Shown here: positions 34,624 through 44,076 of the stretch, piece after piece
Layout: every line of letters starts with the position of its first letter
Position numbering within the stretch: position 1 is the stretch's first letter
Assembly: GCF_000828715.1 (NCBI RefSeq)
Contig: NZ_AP014583.1
Coordinates: 2,478,001 to 2,542,000, forward strand
Origin: Winogradskyella sp. PG-2
GTDB lineage: Bacteria > Bacteroidota > Bacteroidia > Flavobacteriales > Flavobacteriaceae
Direction of reading: 5' to 3'
DNA length: 64,000 nucleotides
Translations under genes and position numbers: made by a program
The notes under the pieces: generated by a model
The model's input: only the letters and a program-made list of their open reading frames with translations
Told to the model about the DNA's origin: nothing
Database searches by the model: none

Positions 34624-37411
34624 TTAGTCAATTCTCTTTACTAATACTACCCAATCCTGATTAGGTGAATTATTGAGTTCCTTTGGTGGATGCCCTAATG
34701 CTTTAATAGCTCCACCTCTAATCGTTTTTATAGAACCTTTTTGCAAATTATCACCAGTAAGAGGATTAAACTATTCCACGCTGAATTTACCTTTAATTCC
34801 TTCTAAATTGATAGTGTATTTTCTCAATTTCGGTACATAAACAGCATAAATTTCACTTGGTTTACTTAGGCAATAAGCATCTTCTGAATTTATAAGTTTA
34901 TGGCTAGGTTGCATTTCCCAGTAATGTAAATGTGAATTAAAAAAATCTTTTGCATAATTAGTAATTTCCCAAAGGCGGTCTCTTTGACGCCAATCTTCAG
35001 AAGTTAAATCATTATGTGGGTGTTTTGCGCCAAAATACCATTCTACGCCAGCTGAGCCAGACATTAATGTTCCCCAGAGCGCATAACGTCTTAATGTATT
35101 ATGATTTGGATCTTGAGCATCTGTTAAGGCAGCTGTGTGCCACATACCTATTTCATCCATAGTAATTAACCATTGGTTACCAGATTTTTTTGAATTGTTT
35201 TTCCATGTTTCTACTATTGTAGCTGCTTCTTCACGTTCTGCCTGTTGCAATGATAGTCCGTCAAGATCTTTGAAAGTTAAAATATCATTTAGAATATCAG
35301 ATCTCAAAGGGTCTTCAGAATGAGTATGTAATAAGACAGGATGTTTATAAGGGTCATTCTGTTTTATATATGTTATCATCGCTTTTCGTTGTAAATCATT
35401 TTGACCAAGTGGTGTCCAAGACGCAGGTCCATTTTCTTCTCCAATATTCCAAACCAATCCTAAATGATGACTAAAACGTGCAATAAGCTCGTTAATATAT
35501 AATTGACGGAGTACTCCAGTATTTCCATTATCTAGCATAGTTTCATTTTCAGTTTCTTGAAGAACCATGTGTAATAAAATACCTTTCGATTGCATGTGTT
35601 GAAATAGAATTTCCCATTGAGCTAACTTACTTACATCAAAACGTGTAAAATCATCAGCATTTAGATATGGCCATACATCTTTACCGTCTCCTAAAATATT
35701 CATAGTTAAAAAGTAGGACGTATTCATACCTTTTGAAGCTAAATAATTCATAGCTCCAATAATAGATTTGCCTTTTCCACCTTTCCATGTAGGATTTCCC
35801 GTTTTCCAATCTTTGAGATGTGGAGTATAGGTGTGTATATTTTCTGTGGCAGATGCTTCTCCATCTCTTTCTTCTGCTTTGATACGATAAGTGTTATCAA
35901 AATCTAAATAGCCTAAAAGGTTTTCGGGACTATTTGCACCTGCTTTTAGCCAATAGTTGTCTGTATCACGAAATTTAAAATAGCTTTTATATGCTTCTAA
36001 ACGACCATGAGCTCTAAAATCATTATTCTCTTTATCGGACTCTAAAACAATAAAATTGCCTTTAGTATTAGAAATATCAATGATTTTTCCAGTTTTAAAA
36101 TTACTTCTCAAAGCAATACTATCTCCTTTGTAAAGTGTTGCCTTATAAGACCATTTGCCTATTTTATTTGGTGTAAATCTAGCTTTCCAAATATTTCCTG
36201 AGTTAGCACTAGTTTCTGCAGCATTTCCATCAGTTGCATAAAAACCACGGATAATTTGTTTTGTTTCATCGTGTTTAAAAACAACATTTAATCTGTAGTT
36301 TAAAAAAGGGTTTTCGGAAGCAGTTTCAGAAGTTTCTGGTCCAGAGAATGGTAGTGTAATTGTATGCCATTATTTATATATTGGTATCTCGTCAATTGTT
36401 TTGCTATCCGACTTCACATGTCCTTTAGGTAATTCTAGACGTTCTAAACTAGTTAATTCGGGTTCGCCTCCTCTATTTCCGCAACCAGATGCCGTGTAGA
36501 CATGGTTTTTAATAAATGCAAACCCAGTACCATGTCTTCCTTGGTTTAGAGCTGGCCAATTACTCCATAAACCTGTAGCTGTATTAAAAGCTTCTACTTC
36601 ATTATGAGCGACTTTATGAGCTGTACTTTAACAGCATTATTCCATACAAAAGCGGAATTACCAGCTCGTTCAGTAGGAATTTCTAGGTTGTTATTAACCA
36701 TTTCCCATCTTTGTTCTTCAAAATTATAAACATTTCCATGGCTTATTGTTAGAGCCATATCCTCATTTGTTTTTTTGAAGTTCTACGTCCTGCAAAAGCA
36801 TAAAGTTTGTTATCCGCAACCACTGCCTGAAAATGGTCACGAGCATTAGGTGCATCCTCAAGAGCTTTCCATTCTCCAGTTTTAGGATTGTATTCATCGA
36901 ACCAAGGTTTGTAACCATTCATATGTCCTTTAGTTATTCCGCCAACGATATAGATTTTGTTATTATAAGTAGCAACACCAGCATCACCTCTTTGACGATG
37001 CTTTGGGATTTGATGACTAAATACATATTCATCACGTTCGAGATAATAAATTATTACATTGTCTACAGGTTTTTCGTTTGGCCATTCTCCTGTCATAGCA
37101 CCTACTATGTATATAGCATCGTCAAAAACTATTGGCTGAAAATGATGCAATTCTATAGGTGTAGGTAATTTTTCAGACCATCTATTCGTATCAGAATTAT
37201 ATACAGACGTAGGATTTATTCGACGACCTCCCATTCAATACAACTTGTCTTTATAAGCAACAAGACCAGCTTCATGACGAGCAGTTGGTTGATTTTCTGT
37301 GTCAATCGTTTCCCAATACCAATTATCTGGAATATCTTTTTTGCAACTTTGAAATATCAATATAGTAACAATAACAATTAGTTTTAGTCGCTTTAATGAA
37401 ATGTATTTCAT
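34624..37411 (-). pseudogene. Kelch-repeat lipoprotein with DUF5060-like glycoside-hydrolase half, decayed
   Basis: Reconstructed from 37411 (MKYISLKRLKL..., lipobox Cys in IFQSC) to a stop at 34624-34626, about 930 residues. The N-terminal third has Kelch-type blades (LVAYKDKLY, GGRRINPTS, YIVGGITKG). The C-terminal two thirds have an Ig-like DUF5060 segment (WHTITLPFSGP) then a TIM-barrel-like hydrolase (WNIGEENG, MDEIGMWHTA). Lesions, 5' to 3': TGA within LY*MGG near 37233; one-base deficit in the 7-T run 36770-36776; a frame break near 36620 that looks like a small deletion in a blade; TAA before WHTI near 36372; TAG at 34771-34773 where VE*FNPLTG probably had Trp. A once-exported polysaccharide-related protein, now non-functional. 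The hydrolase assignment is by resemblance. Confidence 0.8.
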
Positions 37412-37458
37412 AATATTTAGGATATTGTATAATTATTAAATAGTTGTATTTATTAATC

Positions 37459-37701
37459 TCAATTAAAAAATAATTGATGAGTCTTATCTCCAATCCAATA
37501 ACCAAAGCCTAAAACTAACGGATAGCCAAGAAATAGCCATATATAATCTACTACTGATAATTTGATGAAAGCTGAGGTGCAATTCGCGGTGAGTAAGTTT
37601 ATAAAATCATACCAAGATTTGACTTCTAATTTCATTACACAGACATTTGCTATAATCGCAATGATTAAAATGGTTAAGCCAATTATATATAATCGTATCA
37701 T
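37459..37701 (-). CDS. Small two-helix membrane protein
   Basis: An 80-residue product from ATG 37701 (MIRLYIIGLTILIIAII), with an N-terminal helix and a second near WLFLGYPLVLGFGYWIG. A GTG six codons upstream would overlap the aldo/keto reductase stop. No family recognised. It follows the reductase gene directly, so it may be the last gene of the msr unit. Confidence 0.6.
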   Translation of the reverse strand: MIRLYIIGLTILIIAIIANVCVMKLEVKSWYDFINLLTANCTSAFIKLSVVDYIWLFLGYPLVLGFGYWIGDKTHQLFFN

Positions 37702-37709
37702 AATGAGTA

Positions 37710-38666
37710 TTAATTCCACACTAAGTTACTTCTTTCTTGCCAATAGAATTCTGATGTAACTACTAATGATTTCAATTTGGAAATTTCAACTGCATTTAAT
37801 TTAAAATTCAATGCTTTTAAGTTTTGTTTTAAATGATTGGTATTTGAAGCTCCACTAAGTAGAAGTGTTGGTTCTAAATTATCCATAACAAAGCGTAAAG
37901 CAATAGCATCGATACCAACCTTGTATTTTGCTGATAAAGAGTCTAAGTAATTATAAATAATTTGATAATTATTAAATTGACTATTTTTAAATACTCGTCC
38001 ATTTGCTAATGCTTCTTTGATAATAATCGTTTTATTTTTAGTTAATAAGTGCTTTAAAATACAATAACAAGACTGCTCAAAAATATTGAAGGTAACTTGA
38101 TAGCTATCAAATAAATCTTCATCATTATAAGCAACTTTACTTGCTTCTTCAATAATTTTAACTTGTTCCGTTCCGCTAGAGCTAATCCCTATTTTTAAGC
38201 CATATTCTTGTTTTAATTCATTTAATCTAGATAAGACTTTATGATTAGTTAAGACACCACTGTCTAATGTTGCAGAATGGATTTGATAGATTTTTAAATT
38301 TGGTAACAAGGCTTTCGAAGCTTCCCATTGTTCATTCAGTTTAGTTAGAGAATGCTCTTTAATCTCATGCTTACCTTCAAATCCGATTTCCCAATTGGCT
38401 ACATAGGTATAACCAAATTTTGTAGACAATCTAACATCATTATAACCTCTAGAGTCATTCCATTCTAATAAAAATTGTTCGCCTAAACCATAGGATGGAG
38501 CTACATCAAAATCTCTAATACCTAGTAGATAACTTTCATCTAAAACCTTAAAAGCTTCTTTTTTAAATGCACCAATAGATTTATCAATAGTATTTGACCT
38601 AATATTGATGTAATCTGGTCGACCTAAAGCAGCCATACCCAATCCTATCTTAGTTTTTTTAACCAT
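37710..38666 (-). CDS. Aldo/keto reductase family protein
   Basis: A 318-residue protein with the family landmarks: N-terminal GLGMAALGRP, FDVAPSYGLGE with the catalytic Tyr, an STKFGY segment with Lys, and IYQIHS holding the His. NADPH-dependent reduction of an aldehyde or ketone is expected. The substrate is unknown. It overlaps the glutaredoxin-like gene upstream by 22 bp, marking a tightly coupled operon with msrA and msrB. Confidence 0.82.
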   Translation of the reverse strand: MVKKTKIGLGMAALGRPDYINIRSNTIDKSIGAFKKEAFKVLDESYLLGIRDFDVAPSYGLGEQFLLEWNDSRGYNDVRLSTKFGYTYVANWEIGFEGKHEIKEHSLTKLNEQWEASKALLPNLKIYQIHSATLDSGVLTNHKVLSRLNELKQEYGLKIGISSSGTEQVKIIEEASKVAYNDEDLFDSYQVTFNIFEQSCYCILKHLLTKNKTIIIKEALANGRVFKNSQFNNYQIIYNYLDSLSAKYKVGIDAIALRFVMDNLEPTLLLSGASNTNHLKQNLKALNFKLNAVEISKLKSLVVTSEFYWQERSNLVWN

Positions 38667-38893
38667 TTTAGTAATTCATTATCAGAAGGATTTCTTAGCT
38701 TCTTTTTTCCAATCGTAACTGTAGGGAAATTTAACCTTCTATTTTCATATAAACTTCTTAATTCTTCAGCATAATTAGAATTTATTTCTACATCTAAGAA
38801 TTTATATTCTAAACCTTGATGATCTAAAAAGGTTTTATAATATTGAGATTTATGGCACCTTTCGGTGCCATAAAGTTTAATTTCTTTTGTCAT
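38645..38893 (-). CDS. Glutaredoxin-like small protein
   Basis: An 82-residue thioredoxin-fold protein: an IKLYGTERCHKSQYYK start with a single active-site Cys (CHKS, so the second Cys of a CxxC is Ser), a cis-Pro region NFPTVTIGKKKL, and a C-terminal NPSDNELLKWL helix. Monothiol form. Its stop overlaps the aldo/keto reductase start and its start touches the msrA stop, so it plausibly helps recycle the Msr enzymes. Confidence 0.8.
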   Translation of the reverse strand: MTKEIKLYGTERCHKSQYYKTFLDHQGLEYKFLDVEINSNYAEELRSLYENRRLNFPTVTIGKKKLRNPSDNELLKWLKKLR

Positions 38894-39441
38894 TATTTGG
38901 CACCCTTTAACTTATCTGAATGTAGTTTTCTAAGCTTTGCCAATTTTGGGTCAATAACAAATCCGCAATATCCATAATCAGGGTTATTTTTATAAAAGTC
39001 TTGATGCTCTTTTTCAGCTTCATAAAAAGTAACAGCCTCTGAAACTTCAGTTACTATCTGGTCTTCATAATATGAAGACAACTCCTTAATTATAATTTCA
39101 GCGATTTCCTTTTGTTTGTAATCATGATAATAAATTACTGAGCGATATTGAGTACCACGATCTGCACCTTGTTGATTAAGGGTTGTAGGATCGTGAGTGG
39201 TCATAAAAATGACTAGGATATCCTCGTAAGTAATCACGTTAGCATTAAAAGTAACTTGTATAACCTCTGCATGACCAGTTAAGCCAGAACAAATTTCTCT
39301 GTAGGTTGGTTTTCCAGGTACATTACCACCAGAGTAACCTGAGATTACTTTTTCTACTCCTTTTACTTCTTGAAATACTGCTTCTGTACACCAAAAGCAG
39401 CCTCCACCAACTGTGGCGATTTGTAAATTTTTAGCTGTCAT
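38893..39441 (-). CDS. msrA: Peptide methionine sulfoxide reductase A
   Basis: A 182-residue enzyme reducing the S-epimer of methionine sulfoxide. The catalytic motif GGCFWCTEAVFQ sits near the N-terminus, with the expected SGYSGG, GHAEV and DPTTLNQQGADRGTQYRS segments. No signal peptide, so cytoplasmic. It shares one base with the upstream msrB stop and one with the downstream glutaredoxin-like start. Confidence 0.96.
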   Translation of the reverse strand: MTAKNLQIATVGGGCFWCTEAVFQEVKGVEKVISGYSGGNVPGKPTYREICSGLTGHAEVIQVTFNANVITYEDILVIFMTTHDPTTLNQQGADRGTQYRSVIYYHDYKQKEIAEIIIKELSSYYEDQIVTEVSEAVTFYEAEKEHQDFYKNNPDYGYCGFVIDPKLAKLRKLHSDKLKGAK

Positions 39442-39893
39442 TAGGCTATCTCCTTATCTAAAGTCATGGATTCTGAATTAATACAATAGCGAAGCCCACT
39501 TGGTTCTGGACCATCTGGGAAAATATGCCCTAAATGGGCATCACAAGTATTACACATTACTTCGACGCGTACCATACCAAATGTTGTATCTCTTTCGTAC
39601 TTAATTGCGTTTTCTTTTATTGGCTGTGTAAAACTTGGCCAACCAGTACCCGAGCTAAACTTAATGGTAGAATCAAACAAAGGAGTATCACAACATACAC
39701 AGTTGTATTTACCTTCATCATAGATACTACAAAGTGCTCCACTGTGTGGACGTTCTGTGCCTTTTTGTCTTGCAATTCTGAATTGTTCTGGAGTTAATTG
39801 AGTTCTCCATTCTGCTTCTGTTTTTTCAACGCGTCTATCTGGTGTTGGATTTCCTTTTCCAGAAAAATTGATAACGTCTTTCCAAGTTAGCAT
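39441..39893 (-). CDS. msrB: Peptide methionine sulfoxide reductase B
   Basis: A 150-residue enzyme reducing the R-epimer. The two zinc-binding CxxC pairs (CVCCD and CNTCD), SGTGWPSF and the catalytic site GLRYCINS are present. It begins the unit msrB-msrA-glutaredoxin-like-aldo/keto reductase, a repair and redox operon with overlapping genes. No convincing promoter was found in the 196 bp upstream. Confidence 0.95.
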   Translation of the reverse strand: MLTWKDVINFSGKGNPTPDRRVEKTEAEWRTQLTPEQFRIARQKGTERPHSGALCSIYDEGKYNCVCCDTPLFDSTIKFSSGTGWPSFTQPIKENAIKYERDTTFGMVRVEVMCNTCDAHLGHIFPDGPEPSGLRYCINSESMTLDKEIA

Positions 39894-40089
39894 ACTGTTT
39901 TTGTCCTTTCTTTTCTAGTTAATAATATGCTTTTATAAAGATATAAATATAGTCGTGATATTTGTCATTTCCTTACATCTGTAGTAGAATAGAACCCTTA
40001 TTAATTTATGGTGGCAATATTTAACCTAGAAGTCAGAGAATCATGTGTAAATTTACGTAAGGATAGTTAGTTATTTAAATTAATTATCA
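39894..40089. other. Intergenic stretch without a recognised gene
   Basis: AT-rich spacer between msrB and the lipoprotein pair. It should hold the msrB promoter, but no TTTG-N19-TAnnTTTG match was convincing. Confidence 0.5.
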
Positions 40090-41148
40090 CTAAAAATAAT
40101 TAAGACAAAAACGCCCCTCAGTAATAATATATGATTCTGGTGTAGCACCATCAAACTCAGCTATCAATTCAAAAGTTCCCATAACGAAGCCTTCATTGCT
40201 ATTATGTGATGTTATAGTTACACTTCCTTGAGCATGATAGTAGTAATCTGGGTTAGATGTATAACCAGCTCTTGGTAACTTTGGTGTAGGTCTAAATGTA
40301 TAAAAGCCAGGTGTAGTATTAAAATGGAAAGTAAAATCCATATCTGCACTGGCACCTTCACTTAGAAATATAAAACCAAACTATTCAGCTTGTTCATTAA
40401 CATATGGAATAAACTGAGTTTCTTCAAATTCTACTCCATCTACTAAAACAAAAAATTCGTTGTCTTTTGTTAAAGGAATATTTATAAAAATACCATTTGT
40501 AAAAGCCTTGGTTTCATTATTATTTATACCTGTAAAACTAAATGTGCCAGAAATACTTAAATTAGAGTAGTTTATTTCCGAAACAGTAACTTCTCCCATA
40601 ATTTCATTACCATCATTTAACGATACCCAACTTTCATTTGAAGTGACATCAGGAAAGTAACTTACCGTATTAATGTCACCTCCTGAATCAACCAAGCCTA
40701 ATTGGTATGTCCCTTCTGTGGTTTGGTGTAATATAATCTGAAAATCTTCATTATCTCTTCTGCCAGTAATTGTGAGTTGACCATTACCAATATGAGCTTC
40801 TGCAGAAAGTGAAAAGTAAGTGTCATTATCAAAATCAACTTGAAAAAATGAACTAAACTCATAATTATTTAGATCATTAATCAGTTCTGAAATTTCATCA
40901 GATGACTCTGGGCAAACTAATAATTGTTCCTCTAATGCTACTTTATATGCCAAACAATTGTCTGTAAAATTACTTGAATCTGAATCTAAAAAATTATTAA
41001 GAGCTGTATCTACTAAATCACTGGCATCAGAACAAGATAATTGAGTGTCAAAAGTTAAAGGACCATCATAAGGCTCGTTTTCACAACTATAACATAGAGC
41101 GATGAGGATATAACCAAAATACAATATGGAATTATTGAACGCACGCAT
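40090..41148 (-). pseudogene. Tandem lipoprotein copy 2, interrupted by an in-frame TAG
   Basis: A second copy of the lipoprotein at 41167-42228. It starts MRAFNNSILYFGYILIALCYSC and is intact for 255 codons, then has TAG at 40381-40383. The same frame continues without shift (FGFIFLSEGASADMDFTF...) to NYF and a stop at 40090. Alignment to copy 1 is continuous across the stop, so a single substitution explains the break. It might be expressed truncated, be read through, or be a base error. Confidence 0.8.
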
Positions 41149-41166
41149 CTAATTTATTTATAATCG

Positions 41167-42228
41167 TTATAATCCATAATTAATACAAAAGCGACCTTCA
41201 GTTATAGTATACGATTCTGGTGTTGCATTTTCTAATTCTGCAATAAATTCAAAAGTTCCCAAAATAAATTTTGCATCTACATAATGTGCTGTGATAGTTA
41301 AGGTTCCATTACCGTAATAATAAAAATCGTCATTACCACTAAAACCAGCTCTTGGTAATTCTGATATAAGCCTAAGATTATAAAAACCTGGTGGTGTATT
41401 TACATCTATATTAAAATCCATATTAATACTATCAATTTCACTAAATATTATGATTACAAGGGTCATTTCATTTTCAATAAGAATACCTAGAATAGAAGAG
41501 TCGATATACTCTTCACCATCATACAAAGCAAAAAATTCATCGTCTTTCGTTAAAGGAATATTTATAAAAATACCATTTGTAAAAGCCTTAGTTTCATTGT
41601 TATTTGTACCTGTAAAATTGAACGTGCCAGAAATTCTTAAATCAGAGTAGTTTATGTACGAAACAGTAACTTCTCCCATAATTTCATTTCCATCACTTAC
41701 CGATACCCAGCTTTCATTTGAAGTGACATCAGGAAAGTAGCTTGCCGTATTAATATTACCTCCGAAACCTTCTGTACCTAATTGGTATGTTCCTTCTGTG
41801 GTTTGGTGCAATATAATCTGAAAATCTTCATTATCTCGTCTACCAGTAATTGTGAGTTTGCCATTACCAATATGAGCTTCTGCAGAAAGGGAAAGGTAGG
41901 TGTCATTATCAAAATCAACTTGAAAAAATGAACTGAACTCACAATTATTCAAATCATTAATCAGTTCAGAAATTTCATCAAATGACTCTGGACAAACTAA
42001 TAATTGTTCCTCTAATGCTGCTTTATATGCTAAACAATTGTCAGCAAAATTACTTGAATCTGAGTCTAAAAAATTATTAAGTGCTGTATCTACTAAATCA
42101 CTGGTGTCAGAACAAGATAATTGAGTGTCAAAAGTTAATGGACCATCATAAGGTTCGTTTTCACAACTATAATATAGAGCTATGAGAATATAACCAAAAC
42201 ACAATATGGCATTTTTGAATGCACGCAT
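41167..42228 (-). CDS. Lipoprotein of unknown function, tandem copy 1
   Basis: A 353-residue lipoprotein (hydrophobic leader ending YYSC, Cys near residue 22). Its mature part has a conserved Cys-containing, helical N-terminal third (TQLSCSDTSDLVDTALNNF) and a beta-rich remainder with two similar halves (each with a GTFEF- or GTFNF-like strand). No family is confidently recognised; the C-terminal strands resemble small Bacteroidota lipoprotein domains such as DUF6252, tentatively. The adjacent copy 2, 18 bp downstream, shows recent tandem duplication. Confidence 0.75.
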   Translation of the reverse strand: MRAFKNAILCFGYILIALYYSCENEPYDGPLTFDTQLSCSDTSDLVDTALNNFLDSDSSNFADNCLAYKAALEEQLLVCPESFDEISELINDLNNCEFSSFFQVDFDNDTYLSLSAEAHIGNGKLTITGRRDNEDFQIILHQTTEGTYQLGTEGFGGNINTASYFPDVTSNESWVSVSDGNEIMGEVTVSYINYSDLRISGTFNFTGTNNNETKAFTNGIFINIPLTKDDEFFALYDGEEYIDSSILGILIENEMTLVIIIFSEIDSINMDFNIDVNTPPGFYNLRLISELPRAGFSGNDDFYYYGNGTLTITAHYVDAKFILGTFEFIAELENATPESYTITEGRFCINYGL

Positions 42229-42526
42229 CTAACTTGTGATTTATTCTTCTGATATAGCAATAATAAAAAAAAGCTCTATAAAATTAAACCTACAAGACCT
42301 TTATCAAAGACTATTAAAACGACTACAAAAGTCTAAAGGATTTAATATTGAAGGTTTTTAAGAAAATATAGATATTAAAGCATCAACCACATTGTTAATT
42401 GCAATAGTTTTTTTGTGTGTTTTAAGGAAACAGTGAACTTGTTCGTCATAGTTAGTTGAAAGGCAGAAACTAAGTTGGTAAAAGAAATCGAGCACATACA
42501 GAATGAGCAATTAATTATACACTGTG
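42229..42526. other. Gene-free stretch
   Basis: About 300 AT-rich bases. No open frame with coding character on either strand. Near 42514 a TTATACACTGTGTTACC stretch resembles the outer end of the secondary repeat modules seen further right. Confidence 0.5.
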
Positions 42527-43069
42527 TTACCTGCTGGCTTTTTTTATTTCTTCAATCAATTTGTTTTCATTCTGCCCATTCCTGCCCATTGAAACTAATG
42601 AACTTTTTTTATCAAGGTCGCATACGCTATTTATTAGTACTTTTTTGTTGTCAAATAATATTGTAATCTGTTCTCCCCAACTACCAGATAAAAACCCTGG
42701 ATGTGTTTTTGCAAGAATTACTTTTGAATTTGATTTATATATATACCATTCCAATTCTTCTGCAACTTTATCTATGATTTTTTTTAATTGCGATTTGTTG
42801 AGATTGGTATTTACTTCTTTAAATTTCAATCTGCTTTTTTGCAAGTAGAAAAATATAATTCCTAATAATGCTGGTATAATTAAAAACCAAATTTCTCCTG
42901 ATTTTATGGGTTTATGTGAGTTCTCAAAATAATCTTTCAGATACATAAAGGTTAATGTAGCAGGTATTATAAAACAAAAGCCTACAATTCCATAATGCTG
43001 AACCTTTTCCCAAAAGCTCAATTTAAGTTCTCGGTTTTCTAATCCATATTTTACTTTCTCGCTAGTCAT
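42527..43069 (-). CDS. Two-helix membrane protein of unknown function
   Basis: A 180-residue protein with two transmembrane helices (about residues 29-47 and 62-78) and a C-terminal soluble domain of about 100 residues containing SGSWGEQITILFDNKKVLINS. No known family is recognised. It is the first accessory gene at the left edge of the repeat-separated region. Complete, with a clear ATG start. Confidence 0.7.
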   Translation of the reverse strand: MTSEKVKYGLENRELKLSFWEKVQHYGIVGFCFIIPATLTFMYLKDYFENSHKPIKSGEIWFLIIPALLGIIFFYLQKSRLKFKEVNTNLNKSQLKKIIDKVAEELEWYIYKSNSKVILAKTHPGFLSGSWGEQITILFDNKKVLINSVCDLDKKSSLVSMGRNGQNENKLIEEIKKASR

Positions 43070-43091
43070 TTATCGTTGGCTTTTTTCCAAT

Positions 43092-43205
43092 TCAATTTAT
43101 TTTATAAATCATTTCATAATCGTGAGCAGTCACGAACATTGGATAATCACTCCATTTCTTTCCGCTTACTTTAGCGCTTTTATATGTTTTCCTAAAAAGC
43201 TGTTG
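43092..43205 (-). pseudogene. Possible C-terminal fragment of a lost gene
   Basis: An open frame without a start reads LQQLFRKTYKSAKVSG then KKWSDYPMFVTAHDYEMIYKIN and stops at 43092-43094. The composition is protein-like, but the piece is short and no family is recognised. It may be a leftover of module turnover. Confidence 0.3.
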
Positions 43206-43226
43206 CAAACGTAAAATGACTAATAA

Positions 43227-43691
43227 TTACGCAACTTCATAAGCTTGCTCAATTTCAGGAATGTCGAATTTTTGATTTTTATAAACATCTTCGTAAACTT
43301 TTTGAAGGTTTTCAAATCCTGTTATTGTCAAATCTTTATTCGCGCTATGCTCAAAATCCGCTAACCATTCGTAATCTTCTTGTCCGATTTCGCTAAATGA
43401 AAATAGGTCTATAAACCATCTGTCATAATTTATAGTAAACCCGTTCATTTCGCAGTAAAAGGCTTTGAGTTTTTTTGTAAAACTAAAAGTGTATTTCAAT
43501 TTTACACTTGAATAGAATTTGGAAATAAATTCACTCAATTCCCATTCCAAATGCAGAAGATTCATTCCAATAAGTTGATGAAATTCCGTTTGAGGAATCT
43601 TGCTCAATTCCGATTCCGCTATTTGTATTTCAGAATCCAAATCATTCCGCTTTATATATTCGTTAAGTTTATCTTCTAAATCGAAGTTCAT
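43227..43691 (-). CDS. Hypothetical acidic protein
   Basis: 154 residues from ATG 43691 (MNFDLEDKLNEYIKRND). The frame remains open 23 codons further upstream, but those codons lie in the repeat sequence, so I reject the longer start. The protein is acidic and aromatic-rich (DYEWLADFEHSANKDLTITG), soluble, without signal or membrane segment, and possibly an immunity-like or DUF-type protein. No family recognised. Its start is 21 bp from repeat copy 1. Confidence 0.65.
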   Translation of the reverse strand: MNFDLEDKLNEYIKRNDLDSEIQIAESELSKIPQTEFHQLIGMNLLHLEWELSEFISKFYSSVKLKYTFSFTKKLKAFYCEMNGFTINYDRWFIDLFSFSEIGQEDYEWLADFEHSANKDLTITGFENLQKVYEDVYKNQKFDIPEIEQAYEVA

Positions 43692-43712
43692 AGGTTTGTT
43701 CAGCTTGCAGGT

Positions 43713-43942
43713 AACGCCCACTGTGTATGGCGCAGTGAGGCGCGCCTCACGGAAAGCCATTGTTGCGCCTGATTAGCTATACCCGCTGTTGTGTGTAGTA
43801 TCGTTCGGAGTTCTCGTAGACTCGACTAAATATACATAAAATTGGCGAGGTGCGACAAACAGTGGGCGTTGGTATGTAATTAGTAGAAGGGCAGCGTTTG
43901 GAAAACGCGATTCTACGTGCCGTAGGCAATTACATATCAACG
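43713..43942. repeat. Composite palindromic repeat, copy 1 (modules A+B)
   Basis: Module A (43713-43870) is bounded by AACGCCCACTGT and ACAGTGGGCGTT, a perfect 12-bp inverted pair, and holds a GC-rich inner palindrome; in this copy the inner stem reads CGCAGTGAGGCGCGCCTCAC. Module B (43871-43942) is bounded by GGTATGTAATT and its near complement and holds nested stems GTAGAA/TTCTAC and GCGTTT/AAACGC. It is followed to about 44060 by a distinct tail (GGTTAGTGTATGAAAATC...). Non-coding. Confidence 0.9.
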
Positions 43943-44076
43943 GTTAGTGTATGAAAATCAGTCGATTACGAAGCACGAAACTTTCGGTTAAGCACTTAGT
44001 TTGATACGAGGCAATAGCCTTGAATTTACTACTGTTTTGCCTATTTTTTATATGCATTGTTATGCACTTTTATTCC

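Noticed and set aside
43692..43760. Upstream extension of the 43227-43691 gene (start at 43760)
   Set aside because: The extra 23 codons lie in the composite repeat and would encode the same peptide at every copy; the ATG at 43691 gives a natural start.
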